64,000 bases of DNA, taken from the NCBI GenBank assembly GCA_029204225.1, contig CM055102.1:62702218-62766217 (forward strand), given 5' to 3'. Shown here in pieces: positions 36,209 through 46,779 of the stretch. How positions within the stretch are numbered: position 1 is the stretch's first letter; each line of letters starts with the position of its first letter. The DNA comes from Diphasiastrum complanatum. Its lineage: Eukaryota; Streptophyta; Lycopodiopsida; Lycopodiales; Lycopodiaceae. The position numbers and the translations under genes were made by a program. The notes under the pieces are model-generated. The model had not been told where the DNA came from, made no database searches, and worked only from the letters and a program-made list of their open reading frames with translations.

Positions 36209-36541
36209 ATGGCATCAATAGGAGGCAACCTATTGGAGGCAAGTAAGAGATTCAAATGCAATTATTGTGGCAAGAAGAGGCATTTGGTCTCGAAGTGCTA
36301 CAAGATGGAAAAGGATGGAAGAAAGAAAGAAGGCAAGGGAACTTCAAAAATCAAGGGGGAGATGGCTAATGAGGAGGTGTCACTCATGGCATGCATGGGA
36401 GCATTATCGATTTCTATGGACAAGAAGGAGAGCAAAGCTTCAAAATGTCTTGTATGTTCCTTCAATGTCCAGAAATTTGTGAGTGTAAGCCAATCGATTG
36501 ATATTGGATATTATGTCAAGCACTATCTCATCCACTTCTAG
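36209..36541 (+). pseudogene. gag fragment with CCHC zinc knuckle
   Basis: The frame contains CNYCGKKRHLVSKC (CX2CX4HX4C) followed by a basic stretch (KMEKDGRKKEGKG). Near its end the text CLVCSFNVQKFVSVSQ appears where YVPSM-type protease text is readable in another frame, so a frameshift joins gag to a protease remnant. It is the only coding relic of this small element. Confidence 0.7.
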
Positions 36542-37208
36542 CACTTTCATAACTTCTTTGATATATGGATCAAGTTGCTTTGATGATGTGCCTAAATCTC
36601 AAATTAGACCTGAGATAATGTACATGACTATGCTTTGATGAGACAAAAATAATGTGATGATTTGTGATTCTCCACTTGATAGCATGCCATTTCTTCATGC
36701 CAGTGTAAAATATCGATGATGATGGAACTTTGTGATCCCTTTGAATCAAGGAGGAGAAGCTTTGGAATCAATCATGCTCTTCAAGGATGGAAGAAATCAA
36801 TGGAAAAAGTGCTCACATGGTGGAAAGCTATTCTTAGTGCTTGGGAATTGTTCTCAATCAAGGAAGCCTTGTTATGACTATCGTGGTCTTGCTATGTTCT
36901 CAGGTTTCTTGGCTGGTTTTCACATCAAATTCATGCCAAAGCTCTACTTGAGAAGCTACTTCTAGCAAATTAAGTTTTGGAGAAAACTAGCGTAGTCATC
37001 AAGCTTTATTTTGAGGAGGAGCGTGAAAATTATGCTTACATTTTGATGTACATATGTAAATCACACATGTGGAGAATGTTCCCACATGTGAGTGGTAGGC
37101 CTATTTGCATCAGCCAATTCATGGTTTAGAATAGCTTGTTTTTCAAAGTAATGTGAAACTAGATATGAAATTTCACTTTAGAGAGAGGTTACGTAGAGAG
37201 AAAATGGA

Positions 37209-38303
37209 GGCATTTCCAAAAGCGGAAAGATTTGCAAGGTTTTCATTCAGTCACACTCACACTCAGGTAAGCAACGTTTTAAGCCAGATCAAGAGATATT
37301 GAACCAAGTCAAATAAAGTATGCTCCACAAATTGCAAGGTAACTTGCATCATGTCCATTGAACAATCTTTCCTACTAAGTGCTTTGAGGTACAACACGTT
37401 ATTTTTAAACACGAATCGGGAAAGACAAGACCCCCAATCATGGAAATTAAAATACAAATAAGTGGGCATATTCTTTTTCACAGCTGCAATTTTCCATTGG
37501 AAAACATTACATCAAGACTTGCTACAAACGAAACATGCACTCAAGTACTTCATCTGCAACACTCTTCCAGTTTAAACAAGAAGAAAAAAACCGCTTGCAC
37601 CTTTTTTAGGCTGTCATGCTGAATCATCCAAATATTGGTATAAAAGATTAGGACTGCAAAATCAGGTTGATTTAATTCAACCTTAATCCATTCTACTTCT
37701 GAGTAACATGTTCGTACAATATTGTCCAAAAATCATTTGCAACACTTGGCATTGCATTCCTTTTTAGATCATGGAAAGCAAGGAAAAACATTTTATCTTG
37801 TCAGTTCTTTTTTTTTAATGCTTATCGGATGTACAATGTTGCATTCGGAAAATTAACTTGAAATGGCCTTAATGTACAACCAAGTATAGGAGCAACATAT
37901 CTACAAAGATCAACAAGAGGAACAAAATCAACTTCTATTGATATGATCACTTTTGCGGTCCAGCAATGCAACAACTCATATTAGAAAGCCAGATTTACTT
38001 CTTTTTATTCATAATAAGACGCTTTCAAAGTGTAGTTATATGGTTTATGGGAGTGTTTGTGTAGAAAGGCCATGCAAAACTTGTGTGGAGATGGACAGAA
38101 GGCAAGAAATCTGGTTTTGTAGCTATGCTCATTTGTAAATATATTTGATATTCATGAAAGTTAAGAAAGTTCGCTTGTATGGAAAGACGATGACTTCTGT
38201 AAATATAGACTAGAATTTTGACTAGTATCAATTTTGAGCACAAGGCCACAAATTTCCAGTTTAGAATGTACAATTGAATGTCTTTTATTTCCATACAAAT
38301 TTT
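37209..38303. repeat. duplicated block D, copy 1
   Basis: Matches 53,787-54,897 in the same orientation, with a few small indels. It contains no recognised coding sequence. Its right end abuts Ty3/gypsy sequence here and unrelated DNA in the other copy. Confidence 0.85.
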
Positions 38304-38966
38304 ATGAACGTATATCAGTAGTAACTGACTACTCTCTGGAGGATTGTAGGATTGTTTCAGCTGGCAATGCCCAGCAAATGCATCTAAACTCCATCCGAAT
38401 CTTGAAAGAGAGTCGCGAATGCTTCATGAATTTTCTTCTCATGATTCTCATCAGTCGTATTGGAGCAACGCACGATTCTCAACAGGCAGGTAAATTGGAA
38501 GTCAATTTGTTGAATAATTGTGACTACAATTGTAACTTTAGTGCACTCTCTTTCAAGCCTAATGAATTGTTTCGTGTGAGAGGCAATATTTTAGGGAAAG
38601 ACGTGAAATTGCTATTTGATTCAGGTAGTACTCACAATGTTTTGAGTGCTCAACTTGTGCAGAAGCTCCGAGTGCCCACCATGGCTAGTGATCATCGTTA
38701 TGTGGTCCGTCTTGTCTCAAGGTCGGACACTGAGATTTGGATTCAAAGTCTCAAACTTAGAGCCTTGGATGCAGGACTATGTTGAGGCGTTGGATTTCCA
38801 TGTCATGAATCTAGACCGGACTGATGTAATTTTGGGCTATGAATGGTTTTTTGGCAAATCAAACTCTTTCGAGATAGATTTTAAAAATGATTCTATGGTA
38901 TTTAAAGATAAGTTTGATCAGATTGTCTCTATTTTTTAAGAGATCAATGTACTTCCATCGCCGATG
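38304..38966 (+). pseudogene. Ty3/gypsy aspartic protease region, 5' half of a split element
   Basis: The frame contains VRGNILGKDVKLLFDSGSTH and NVLSAQLVQKLRVP, with the retropepsin active site DSGS. After a frameshift near 38,785 the text continues DFHVMNLDRTDVILGYEWF, the usual second half of a Ty3/gypsy protease. It stops being gypsy at 38,971, where a nested element begins, and resumes at 43,298. A related sequence on the other strand (14.1 kb) runs straight through this point. Confidence 0.88.
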
Positions 38967-38971
38967 ATTTC
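38967..38971. other. target-site duplication ATTTC, left
   Basis: ATTTC lies just outside the nested element's left end and recurs at 43,293-43,297, just outside its right end. Removing the element and one copy restores continuity with the uninterrupted relative at about 14,050-14,075. Confidence 0.9.
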
Positions 38972-39201
38972 TGTGAAGGATTTCAGATCATTCAAGATCC
39001 AATCCATGTCCCAAATCTTTGGTTACAATAAGGAGCAAACCAACAATCCTGCCAATGTAGAAAAATCAGCATCTACATACAAAATGAGATGCAAACTCTA
39101 AGAGATATTGATCAAACATGAACCAAAACATAAAATATGTTTGATGTCCATACAATTACGGTACCCTACTGTATTTCACACGTGTGGAACCGAAAATAGG
39201 A
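38972..39201 (-). repeat. 3' LTR remnant of the nested element
   Basis: About 230 bp match the inner part of the 654 bp LTR at 42,639 (about six differences by eye). The outer U3 part is absent: beyond 39,201 the sequence is the coding frame instead. Confidence 0.85.
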
Positions 39202-42105
39202 TGAGTGATATAATAAGCCTCCAATAGCTTCATTTCCATCAGCAAAACCAGCCAAGAATGCTAGTACAACTCCAACAATAAGATATTGCAAGACAATGTA
39301 GCTAGTTTGTCGATATCTTGACAATTTGCACACATTCACATGAAATAGCTCAAACATGAGATAGAACAAGTAAAGTAAACTTGAACAACACTTCCTTGCT
39401 GCTCCTTTGACCTTACTTGAGTCTTCAATAAGCTGCAAAAACAGATCCATAACATCTTTGCCAATTACCTCTCCTTTGATGCTCTTGACTAGCTCCAAAT
39501 TGCCACCTTTCCTTTTGTGTTGTTGAAGCCCTTTGAGACCAACCTCTTGATCTTCCTCTTGACCATCAAAGTCATTGAACAAACTTTGTTTTCCAGATCC
39601 ATTACTTGCTTTTCCAGTATGAAAACCATGAGAACCAATATCCACTTGCATAGCATCATCTACACAAGAAAATTCTCCAAAACATGTGAGTAAAGCAAAG
39701 TGTGTCGCTTCCACTTGCTTACCTTTCTCTTGATCATCAAAGATATCAAAGATATAAATATCTTCAGACCTGAACCTCTGAAAATACTCCCTCTCAAACA
39801 TGTGATCTAGATCCAACAAGATTTCATCAATGCTTGATATCGAATTTCCACAAAGGTTAGTGAAAACAATGTCACCAATGTCACCATCATAAATCAAAAG
39901 ATAGATTCCAAACTTTCCATCCAACATGAAGTAGAGTAGGTGAAGATGAGTATCAAACCTAATAAATCCAGCCCTCTTGAGTCCATAACAAACATCAATA
40001 AGCTCACTAATGAGATCTCCCTTGCCTTGAAGAAATTGCCTCTCGATTTGCTCCATGTAGTCTTCTCCAACCAACCTTTTGCCATCTTGATCATGAGTGA
40101 TCAATTCATAATCATAGAATCCTTTGAGTTTATGAAGAGATGTGAGATCCATGCCTTGGATCTTCCCAAGAACCAATCTTTCATTGCTCTTTCCTTCATA
40201 AGACTCCCTCTTAATGATTGCATCATAAGAAGTAGAAACCTCAAAAACATTAGAAGCCATGAAAAAAATGATTAGTACCTTCAACATAAGAATGATTGAA
40301 GTACTCTCTTTTTTCAAACAAGAACTTCTACTCGATGTTTTAGGTAATGACTCACATGATAATGATTCCTCCTCACTATCATTCACAATGACATCATTCA
40401 AAGTACATCCTACTTTGAACTCTTCAAATACTTCTCTTCTTCTTGACTTGTGACTAACTCCCTCACCAAGTCTCTTGATAGAACCATTTGATCTACTCTC
40501 TTTATGAGGAAATGTGACTCCACTTGCTGCAAAAATGACTTTCTTGGACTCATCACAAAAGAATGTAGAAGAACCACCTCCTTCATGAATGCACCTAGCA
40601 ACATATTTTTCCATATGATCAAAGAAATCATTAGCAACAATCTTTTCCAAGGAAGAACCTTCACCACCTCCATTGATGAAGTTAGCTCTTTCCTTACCTT
40701 TTGAATGCTTGCACTTGCCATGAAGAACCATTGAAACACCATCATTATCCTCAAGACTAGCCAAGTTAGCACAAAGATGAACATCTCCAAGAAGCATATT
40801 AGATCTTGACCTAGATCTAGCATAAGGAAGCTTGTTAGACTTTGCATAAGATCCACCAATCTTATTGATGCTAAAAGGTAACTTTGGAAAGTTGAGACCA
40901 ATCTCCTTTTCCATTTCATCCTTTTTGTTAGCCATAACAAAAGCATCAAGCTTGAAAAGTCTACCTTGTCTATTGCCCCTAGCAACCAAGATTTCTTCCT
41001 TTGTCATGAAACAAGCATCACCACCAAACTTTACCATGTATCCTTTCTTTATAATTTGACCAACACTTAGAAAATTCTTTGAAAGTGAAGGAATGTAAAG
41101 AACACCATCAAGTCTTGCTTTCCTATAACTAGAGAGACAAATAGGAATTGAACCAATAACTTCAATCAAACACTCACCACCATTGGCCATGTGAATTGCT
41201 TTCTTGGCTCCATCATAAGTGACCAAAGAAGTAAAGAACTCCTTGTGACTAGTCATGTGTGAGCTAGCTCCACTATCAATCCACCATGAATCTTTGTCAC
41301 CTTCACTTGATATTGGACTTGAAGAACACATAAAAAGAGAATCACCACCACCTTGATCTTGCCCTTTAGACCACTTGCCTTTGCCTTTGCCCTTGAACTT
41401 GCCTTTGATGAACATAGCATCCTCTTCATAATGAGATGTCGATGTAGATCCACCTCCTCTTGATTGAAGCCTATACTCCTCATTCAACAAGATCTCTTGC
41501 AAATCCACAATACTTGGCAAAGTCTTTTGAATAGCAAAACTTTGAACAAGATTAACATGATCATTTAACAAGCCATTAAGTATAACTTGAACAAGTTCTA
41601 CCTCCTTAATGCTTTCATCAATACATGCTAACTCATCATTGAATGCTTTAACCCTCAAAACAAAAGCATGAGTACTCTCTTCCTTCTTTTGCAAACTTTG
41701 AAAGATTTGCCTCCTAAGAGTAAGCACTCTTGATGTAGACTTGGATTCATAAAGCTTCTTCAAAGCTTCCCAAGCCTCCAAAGATGATGTGCACTTACCA
41801 ATTTCCTTGAGAAGCTCATTGGTAACATTCATCTTAATCATGTGTAGAGCTTTCTTTGCTCTCTTGTCATACCTCATTTGATCTTGAGGTGCTTGAGGTC
41901 TCTCCTCCACACCTGCAACAATCTCCATCAACTCATTCATCACCAATAAGGACTCCATCCTCACCTTCCAAGTAGAATAGTTGATTGAGGTAAGCCTATC
42001 ATTGCTCTCCAGCATAAATCCACCACTTGTAGCCATGTTGAAGTGAACTGATCTTCTTCTTTCAACCTGTTCCAATGCACAAAGCACTCTCTTGAATGTC
42101 AACAA
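39166..42105 (-). CDS. Gag-protease polyprotein with novel C-terminal region
   Basis: An uninterrupted 979-codon frame; the likelier start is the Met at 42,036 (residue 24, MATSGGFML). Residues ~30-230 are a UBN2-type copia Gag (NYSTWKVRMESLLVMNELME, then SLEAWEALKKLYESKS). Residues ~235-250 form a Gly/Lys run (KGKFKGKGKGKW) where a CCHC knuckle would be expected. Residue 277 starts the protease active site in WWIDSGASSHMTSHKEF, followed by LYIPSLSKNFLSVGQ and the beginning of the pre-integrase region (GRLFKLDAF). From about residue 400 to 979 nothing matches integrase, RT or RNase H. This part is charged and Ser-rich, has a hydrophobic stretch (SIILMLKVLIIFFMA) near residue 610 and another (YIVLQYLIVGVVLAFLAGFA) near the C-terminus. 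The last dozen codons lie in LTR sequence. Its openness among ruined neighbours suggests a recent insertion. Confidence 0.8.
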   Translation of the reverse strand: MLTFKRVLCALEQVERRRSVHFNMATSGGFMLESNDRLTSINYSTWKVRMESLLVMNELMEIVAGVEERPQAPQDQMRYDKRAKKALHMIKMNVTNELLKEIGKCTSSLEAWEALKKLYESKSTSRVLTLRRQIFQSLQKKEESTHAFVLRVKAFNDELACIDESIKEVELVQVILNGLLNDHVNLVQSFAIQKTLPSIVDLQEILLNEEYRLQSRGGGSTSTSHYEEDAMFIKGKFKGKGKGKWSKGQDQGGGDSLFMCSSSPISSEGDKDSWWIDSGASSHMTSHKEFFTSLVTYDGAKKAIHMANGGECLIEVIGSIPICLSSYRKARLDGVLYIPSLSKNFLSVGQIIKKGYMVKFGGDACFMTKEEILVARGNRQGRLFKLDAFVMANKKDEMEKEIGLNFPKLPFSINKIGGSYAKSNKLPYARSRSRSNMLLGDVHLCANLASLEDNDGVSMVLHGKCKHSKGKERANFINGGGEGSSLEKIVANDFFDHMEKYVARCIHEGGGSSTFFCDESKKVIFAASGVTFPHKESRSNGSIKRLGEGVSHKSRRREVFEEFKVGCTLNDVIVNDSEEESLSCESLPKTSSRSSCLKKESTSIILMLKVLIIFFMASNVFEVSTSYDAIIKRESYEGKSNERLVLGKIQGMDLTSLHKLKGFYDYELITHDQDGKRLVGEDYMEQIERQFLQGKGDLISELIDVCYGLKRAGFIRFDTHLHLLYFMLDGKFGIYLLIYDGDIGDIVFTNLCGNSISSIDEILLDLDHMFEREYFQRFRSEDIYIFDIFDDQEKGKQVEATHFALLTCFGEFSCVDDAMQVDIGSHGFHTGKASNGSGKQSLFNDFDGQEEDQEVGLKGLQQHKRKGGNLELVKSIKGEVIGKDVMDLFLQLIEDSSKVKGAARKCCSSLLYLFYLMFELFHVNVCKLSRYRQTSYIVLQYLIVGVVLAFLAGFADGNEAIGGLLYHSSYFRFHTCEIQ

Positions 42106-42624
42106 ATTAACTCAAGAAGAAATCACAAAGATATGGAACCTCTCAAATCTCTTCTAGCACTTCTAACTAGAAAATCAACACATAGAATAGTGAAATCTTG
42201 ATCAACCTATGATCTATCCTCAATCTAATGATTTTTGCCACTTCCTAAGAATGAAACACACTCAAATGAAGTTCCGTAACCTCACAAACTAGAGATCCAA
42301 TCAAAATTAGGGTTATGACAAAATCACAAAAAATTGAATATCTCAAATTCTACATGCAATTTCTAGAAACTTGATGTATCTTCTTGTAGACTCCAATGAG
42401 ACCTTCCTAATGCACCAGAATTCATATAATTCCAGTAAAGCAAGTGTGAAATCGGAATTGATCAAGTATATAATCCTAAATTGAGTTTTGACCTACAAAA
42501 GATCAATTCTACACATGCAAAAATGCTGATTTTTTAGTAGAGATCAATCTAGCATGCTCTAGCATTGGTAACTCCTCCAAATCCTTGCTAAAGATGGTTG
42601 ATCCTTTCATAACTTGAAACACAA

Positions 42625-42638
42625 GAGCTCTGATACCA
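42625..42638 (-). other. primer-binding site (initiator tRNA-Met)
   Basis: The minus strand reads TGGTATCAGAGCTC directly after the 5' LTR, matching the plant tRNA-Met PBS. Confidence 0.9.
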
Positions 42639-43292
42639 TGTGAAGGATTTCAGATCATTCAAGATCCAATCCATGTCCCAAATCTTTGGTTACAATAAGG
42701 AGCAAACCAACAATCCTGCCAATGTAGAAAAATCAGCATCTACATACAAAATGAGATGCAAACTCTAAGAGATATTGATCAAACATGAACCAAAACATAA
42801 AATTTGTTTGCTCTCCATACAATTACGGTACCCTACTGTACTTCACACGTGTGAAACCAAAAATAAATGTAATTGATCATTCTACACACAAGATTGCAAG
42901 ATAACACCAAGATAGTGCACCAATGAGTAGTAGAACCCAAAGAGAACCATGTATAATGATGAAATAAGAGAGAGAAGAGAGAAGATGTGTCTCTCCATGA
43001 GTTACATCCTTTTTTAGAGTTTCCAAACCCTATTTGGCCACTTGGCTTTCCCTCCAAAATGTAAACCCTACTATTTCTGGGTCTAGATTCAATGTACCCA
43101 AAGTTCAAATTTGAATCTCTCTCAAACTCAACTACCAACTTTCCCACACTTTCCAAAAGTGTTTATTGAATGTATTTTAAACTAATATAACTTCAAAAAG
43201 TTTATCTCTAAGTCTAAAATGAGTTTTGGCCTCTTATTAACAATTTACCAAAATGTGACTAAACTAGACTAAACTAGTTGAAATCTCTCACA
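42639..43292 (-). repeat. 5' LTR of the nested element (654 bp)
   Basis: On the minus strand it begins TGTGAGAGATTTC at 43,292 and ends CTTCACA at 42,639. It is bounded by the target duplication on the outside and by the PBS on the inside. Confidence 0.88.
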
Positions 43293-43297
43293 ATTTC

Positions 43298-45830
43298 CTC
43301 GGCTGAATCAATTGAGAAACTTCATGATTCTGAGTATGAACTCTTTCACTTGCTTTTGAAATCTCGTATGCATTGTGATGTTGGGGATGTGAATGTGTTT
43401 TCATGCTTTAACACCGAAAACTCGCATCAGGAACAATAGCTTTTGCAAGATTTAAAGCAAGAGTTCAATGAAGTTTTTCCAAAGCAGCTACCTTATGGAC
43501 TACCACCTGCTTGATCGGTGGATCATAAGATAGATCTTATTCCAAACAATTTATTTCGTCCATATTTGGGGAAGTTTGTAGTAGTGTTTCTCAACGATAT
43601 CTTGATCTATAGCAGGACACTCAAAGAGCATGCTAATCATCTCCGTACTATCTACACAAGAGAAGCTCTATGCTGAGGAATGAAAGTGCAAATTTTTCAA
43701 GAAGGAACTTCTTTACCTAGTTCCTTTGGGATCAAGATTGACGAAGAAAAGGTGAAGACGTTAATGGAATGGCCAATTCCTAAAACGGTGTGTGGACTTA
43801 AGTCATTCTTAGGTTTCACTGTGTTTTTCTGTAGATTTGCATAGGAGTACTCGAAGATTGCTTCACTCTCAATATGTTGAAAGGAGTAAAAAGTCGCAAA
43901 GGTAGGCCAAGTCCTCCTATTAGAAAGAATGAGAAATTAGATGAGAGTTTTTGCAAACTCAAGCTTCTAATTGCCTCAGCTCCAGTTTTCAAGATAGCGG
44001 ATCCAGATTTGCCATTCATCATTAACACTGACGCGAGTGATATAACTATTGGAGCTGTTCTCTTACAGGAGGGTTAGCCTGTTGCCTTTGAGAGTAAGAA
44101 ACTAACTGATGCATAGGTCAGGTACAACACTCAGTAAAGAAACTTTTTGTTGTGATCCATGCTTTGAAATCATGGAGGCATTACCTGTACGGTAATAAAT
44201 TTGTGGTTAATACAGATCATCAACCTTTAAAATTTTTTTGTAATCAGAATGATTTGCGAGGTCGTAAGGCCAGATGGGCAAAACTCATGCAAGAATTTGA
44301 CTTTGACGTGCGGTATATCAATGGATCATCTAATCAAGTGGCTGATGCACTTAGTCGAATTGGTGAAGTGAGCAAACTTTCCTTCACTGAGATCAGTATG
44401 GACTTTTATCTCTCCCTGAGAGGTCTTTATGAGAAAGACCCCCGTTTTGGACCAATCTGCAATAGGGTTCTAGCAGTTTCATCAAGCAAGATTGATGGTC
44501 ATATTAATCAGTCTGGGGGGAAGGATATAAAGGGTACTGATGACTTCTCTATCTGTAATGGACTTCTGTTCAGGAAAGAGAAGGTTTGTGTGCCTGACGT
44601 GGATGTTGTTAAGAATAAAATTCTTTATGAATGTCATGACTCACCATACATCGTACATAGGATTTGGTACAAGGTATTTTTATTAGCCAAAATTCAAGCC
44701 CGTTGTAGAATCTTATGTGGTGAAGTGTGACCAGTGCTAGTTGAATAAATCTGAATGCCGTAAGGCAAGCAGTTTGTTGCATCCACAGGATATCCCTGAT
44801 AAGAGATGGAATAGTATTTCCATGGCTTTTTTGGTTGGGTTACTGCAGATGAAAGCAACATGATGCAATGTGGGTTGTGGTCGACCGTCTTACCAAATTG
44901 GCTACGTTTATTTCGGTAAAGACCCCCGCGAAGGCTTCTGATTTAGCTCATATACTTGTAGAGCATCTACTTAGGCTTTACCGATTACCAAGTGATATTG
45001 TGAGCGATCGCGATCTGAAGTTCACTGGTCACTTTTGGTCAGCCGTGTTTGCTAAGCTAGAGATGACACTGAGCTTGGGTTCTTCTGATCATCCTGAGAC
45101 GGATGGATAGACAGAGAGAACAAATCAAACGATGGAACTAATGCTTCGAGCATATGTTTGCATATGGCAATCTGATTGGGAAAAGTACCTTCCATTGATC
45201 AAGTTTTCCTATAATAGTAGTAAGCATTCAGCTATCGGTTATAGCCCGTTTATGCTTATGTACAGTTTTGAGCCTAGGTCACCCATCGCGGTTGAGACTC
45301 GAACGATCAAGTTTCAGAAAGTAGTGGATTTCCTACACGATATGCAAGAAATTCTATGGATTGCACGTGAAAATGTCCAGAGTGCCCAGGATAGGGACAT
45401 ACATTATGCAAATCTGAAAAGATCACTGAGTGACTTCCAAGTGGGAGACTGGGTATATTTGAGAATCTTGAAGGATTCAAGTGTGATGCGTACCGGCAAG
45501 CATTATAAGTTGTCCCCTAGATATAGAGGACCGTATATGATCTTGAAAAAGATCGGATCCTTAGCTTACCAATTGGAACTCCCGGAAGGATCGCAAGTGC
45601 ATCCCGTATTTCACGTTAGTCATCTCAAAAAGTGTCTACGTGAAGGAGAGCATCTTGGATCTGGAGATCAGTTGTACCTATTGGATGAATCATCGGGTAT
45701 ATCTCGTCTTGAACTCGAAAAGATCTTGGATACAAGAACCAAACGATTGAGAAATCGTATAGTTACCGAGCATCTGGTTCAATGGAGGGGATGTATAGAC
45801 GATGACGATTCTGGAGAATAGCAAGAAAGC
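43298..45830 (+). pseudogene. Ty3/gypsy chromovirus pol, 3' half of the split element
   Basis: It starts with the linker (HCDVGDVNVFSCFNTENSH), then jumps near 43,537 into the middle of RT, so about 400 bp are deleted. The RT catalytic box reads FLNDI in place of FLDDI. RNase H follows (44,152-44,400: WRHYLYGNKFVVNTDHQPLK, ADALSRIG). Integrase (44,860-45,700) has MWVVVDRLTKLATF, IVSDRDLKFTGHFW and a later Glu in TMELMLRAY, with a TAG after ETDG. The C-terminus contains GPYMILKKIGSLAYQLELP, HPVFHVSHLKKCL and a chromodomain-like end (LEKILDTRTKRLRNR, EHLVQWRG), which places it among the chromoviruses. At least four lesions make it inactive. Confidence 0.9.
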
Positions 45831-45875
45831 TTAAGGAGGAACATTTTCAATTTTAAATTCTGAGGACAGAACTTA

Positions 45876-45891
45876 AATAAGCGGGGAAGAA
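45876..45891 (+). other. polypurine tract
   Basis: AATAAGCGGGGAAGAA precedes TGTCATGCCC, the start of the gypsy 3' LTR. Confidence 0.7.
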
Positions 45892-46339
45892 TGTCATGCC
45901 CATGACTGGTCTCAGGTAGCGTGTCCACGCTAGGGACCGGTAGACCAACAACCTGTAAGTTAATTGTGACTATAAGGGAATTGGGGCCCTTATGTGTACA
46001 TGGTCATAATTAGTGGTTGTAGGCCTAAACACATGGTGGTGGAGTTGGTATGGTCTATCAGTGAGTCATTAGGAAACTGGAGGACGTGGCCCAGATAGGC
46101 TGCAAAGGTGTCCAGTGAGGAGTCACAGTGTACTACTAGTGGTGCATGGGCCTTGGAGGGTATAAGTATACATGTTGGGCTCTCACTAGTGTATGCTTGA
46201 TTTTGTGATTAGTAACTAGATGCTGCTGGTGTGACTCCTCTTTCCATGACTCTGGTTGATTTAACCTCCACCGGTTCCAATGTGTCGTTGCTTTGTATGG
46301 TATGCTTAGGCTAGAATCCTGTTGGTAGGACTTTATAGC
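45892..46339 (+). repeat. partial 3' LTR of the gypsy chromovirus
   Basis: It begins TGTCATGCCCATGACTGG after the polypurine tract. It contains a TATA-like TATAAGTATA at about 46,160. It is cut at about 46,340, where an LTR of another family begins. No second copy is in the window. Confidence 0.6.
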
Positions 46340-46779
46340 TAGGGTCCTCCTCTCTACTATAAAAACGGACCAACTCGAGTTGCTCCTCATGCTCATCTCC
46401 TCATTTCAATAAAGCAGATTGGTTCTCTTCAAAAATGGATTGATGAATGTCCTTGCTCTCTATCACTTTTCCTCCATCTCTCATGCTTTCTTTGGTTTTT
46501 GCTAATTGTTGGATGTGATTGTTATTGGGATTATATGTTATCATACTTTTTATGAGAGAGAACTGGAGAGAGATAAAGGGTAAGCTATGTTTGTTGTGGA
46601 TGCGTAGTGTTAATGGATGTAGTGTTAATCTTTAGGGTTAATGGATGTTAGACTTAGATGTGGATCTTCCATTCATGCTGAAATCTGAACTATACTATCG
46701 CTCTCATGGGAACAAACCTATGCGTGACAACTAACTTCGTCTCTTGATGCTAGATTGACTAGATCTTGGTTTGAGGTTA
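46340..46779 (+). repeat. palindrome left arm (partial LTR, family C)
   Basis: It matches 57,648-58,095, the 3' two-thirds of the LTR at 57,354. It is also the near-exact reverse complement of 46,799-47,238. The shared parts include CAATAAAGCAGATTGGTTCT and CTAGATTGACTAGATCTTGG. Confidence 0.9.

Larger units (their letters stand above)
35282..37170 (+). mobile_element. small non-autonomous LTR element, 3' truncated
   Basis: Order: 5' LTR, primer site TGGTATCAAG (36,114), about 900 bp internal region with a CCHC knuckle frame, polypurine tract TTGAGGAGGAG (37,010-37,020), and the first ~150 bp of the 3' LTR. The 3' LTR stops near 37,170, close to where duplicated block D begins. No pol domain is present. 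Confidence 0.7.
38972..43292 (-). mobile_element. nested non-autonomous LTR retrotransposon with a long intact frame
   Basis: A 4,321 bp minus-strand insertion in a plus-strand Ty3/gypsy element. Evidence: 5 bp target duplication ATTTC; ends reading TGTGAGAG on one side and CTTCACA on the other; a 654 bp 5' LTR (43,292-42,639); a PBS at 42,638-42,625; one 979-codon frame; and a shortened 3' LTR. The gag and protease are of Ty1/copia type. Integrase, RT and RNase H are absent, so it depended on other elements to move. Confidence 0.9.

Noticed and set aside
40410-40985. 191-codon minus-strand frame overlapping the 979-codon frame
   Set aside because: It is a shadow in another frame; the Gag-protease frame is the one with recognisable domains.
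42833-43156. 107-codon frame in the nested element's 5' LTR
   Set aside because: It lies wholly in LTR sequence and has no domain; its end resembles the end of the 979-codon frame only because both are LTR.
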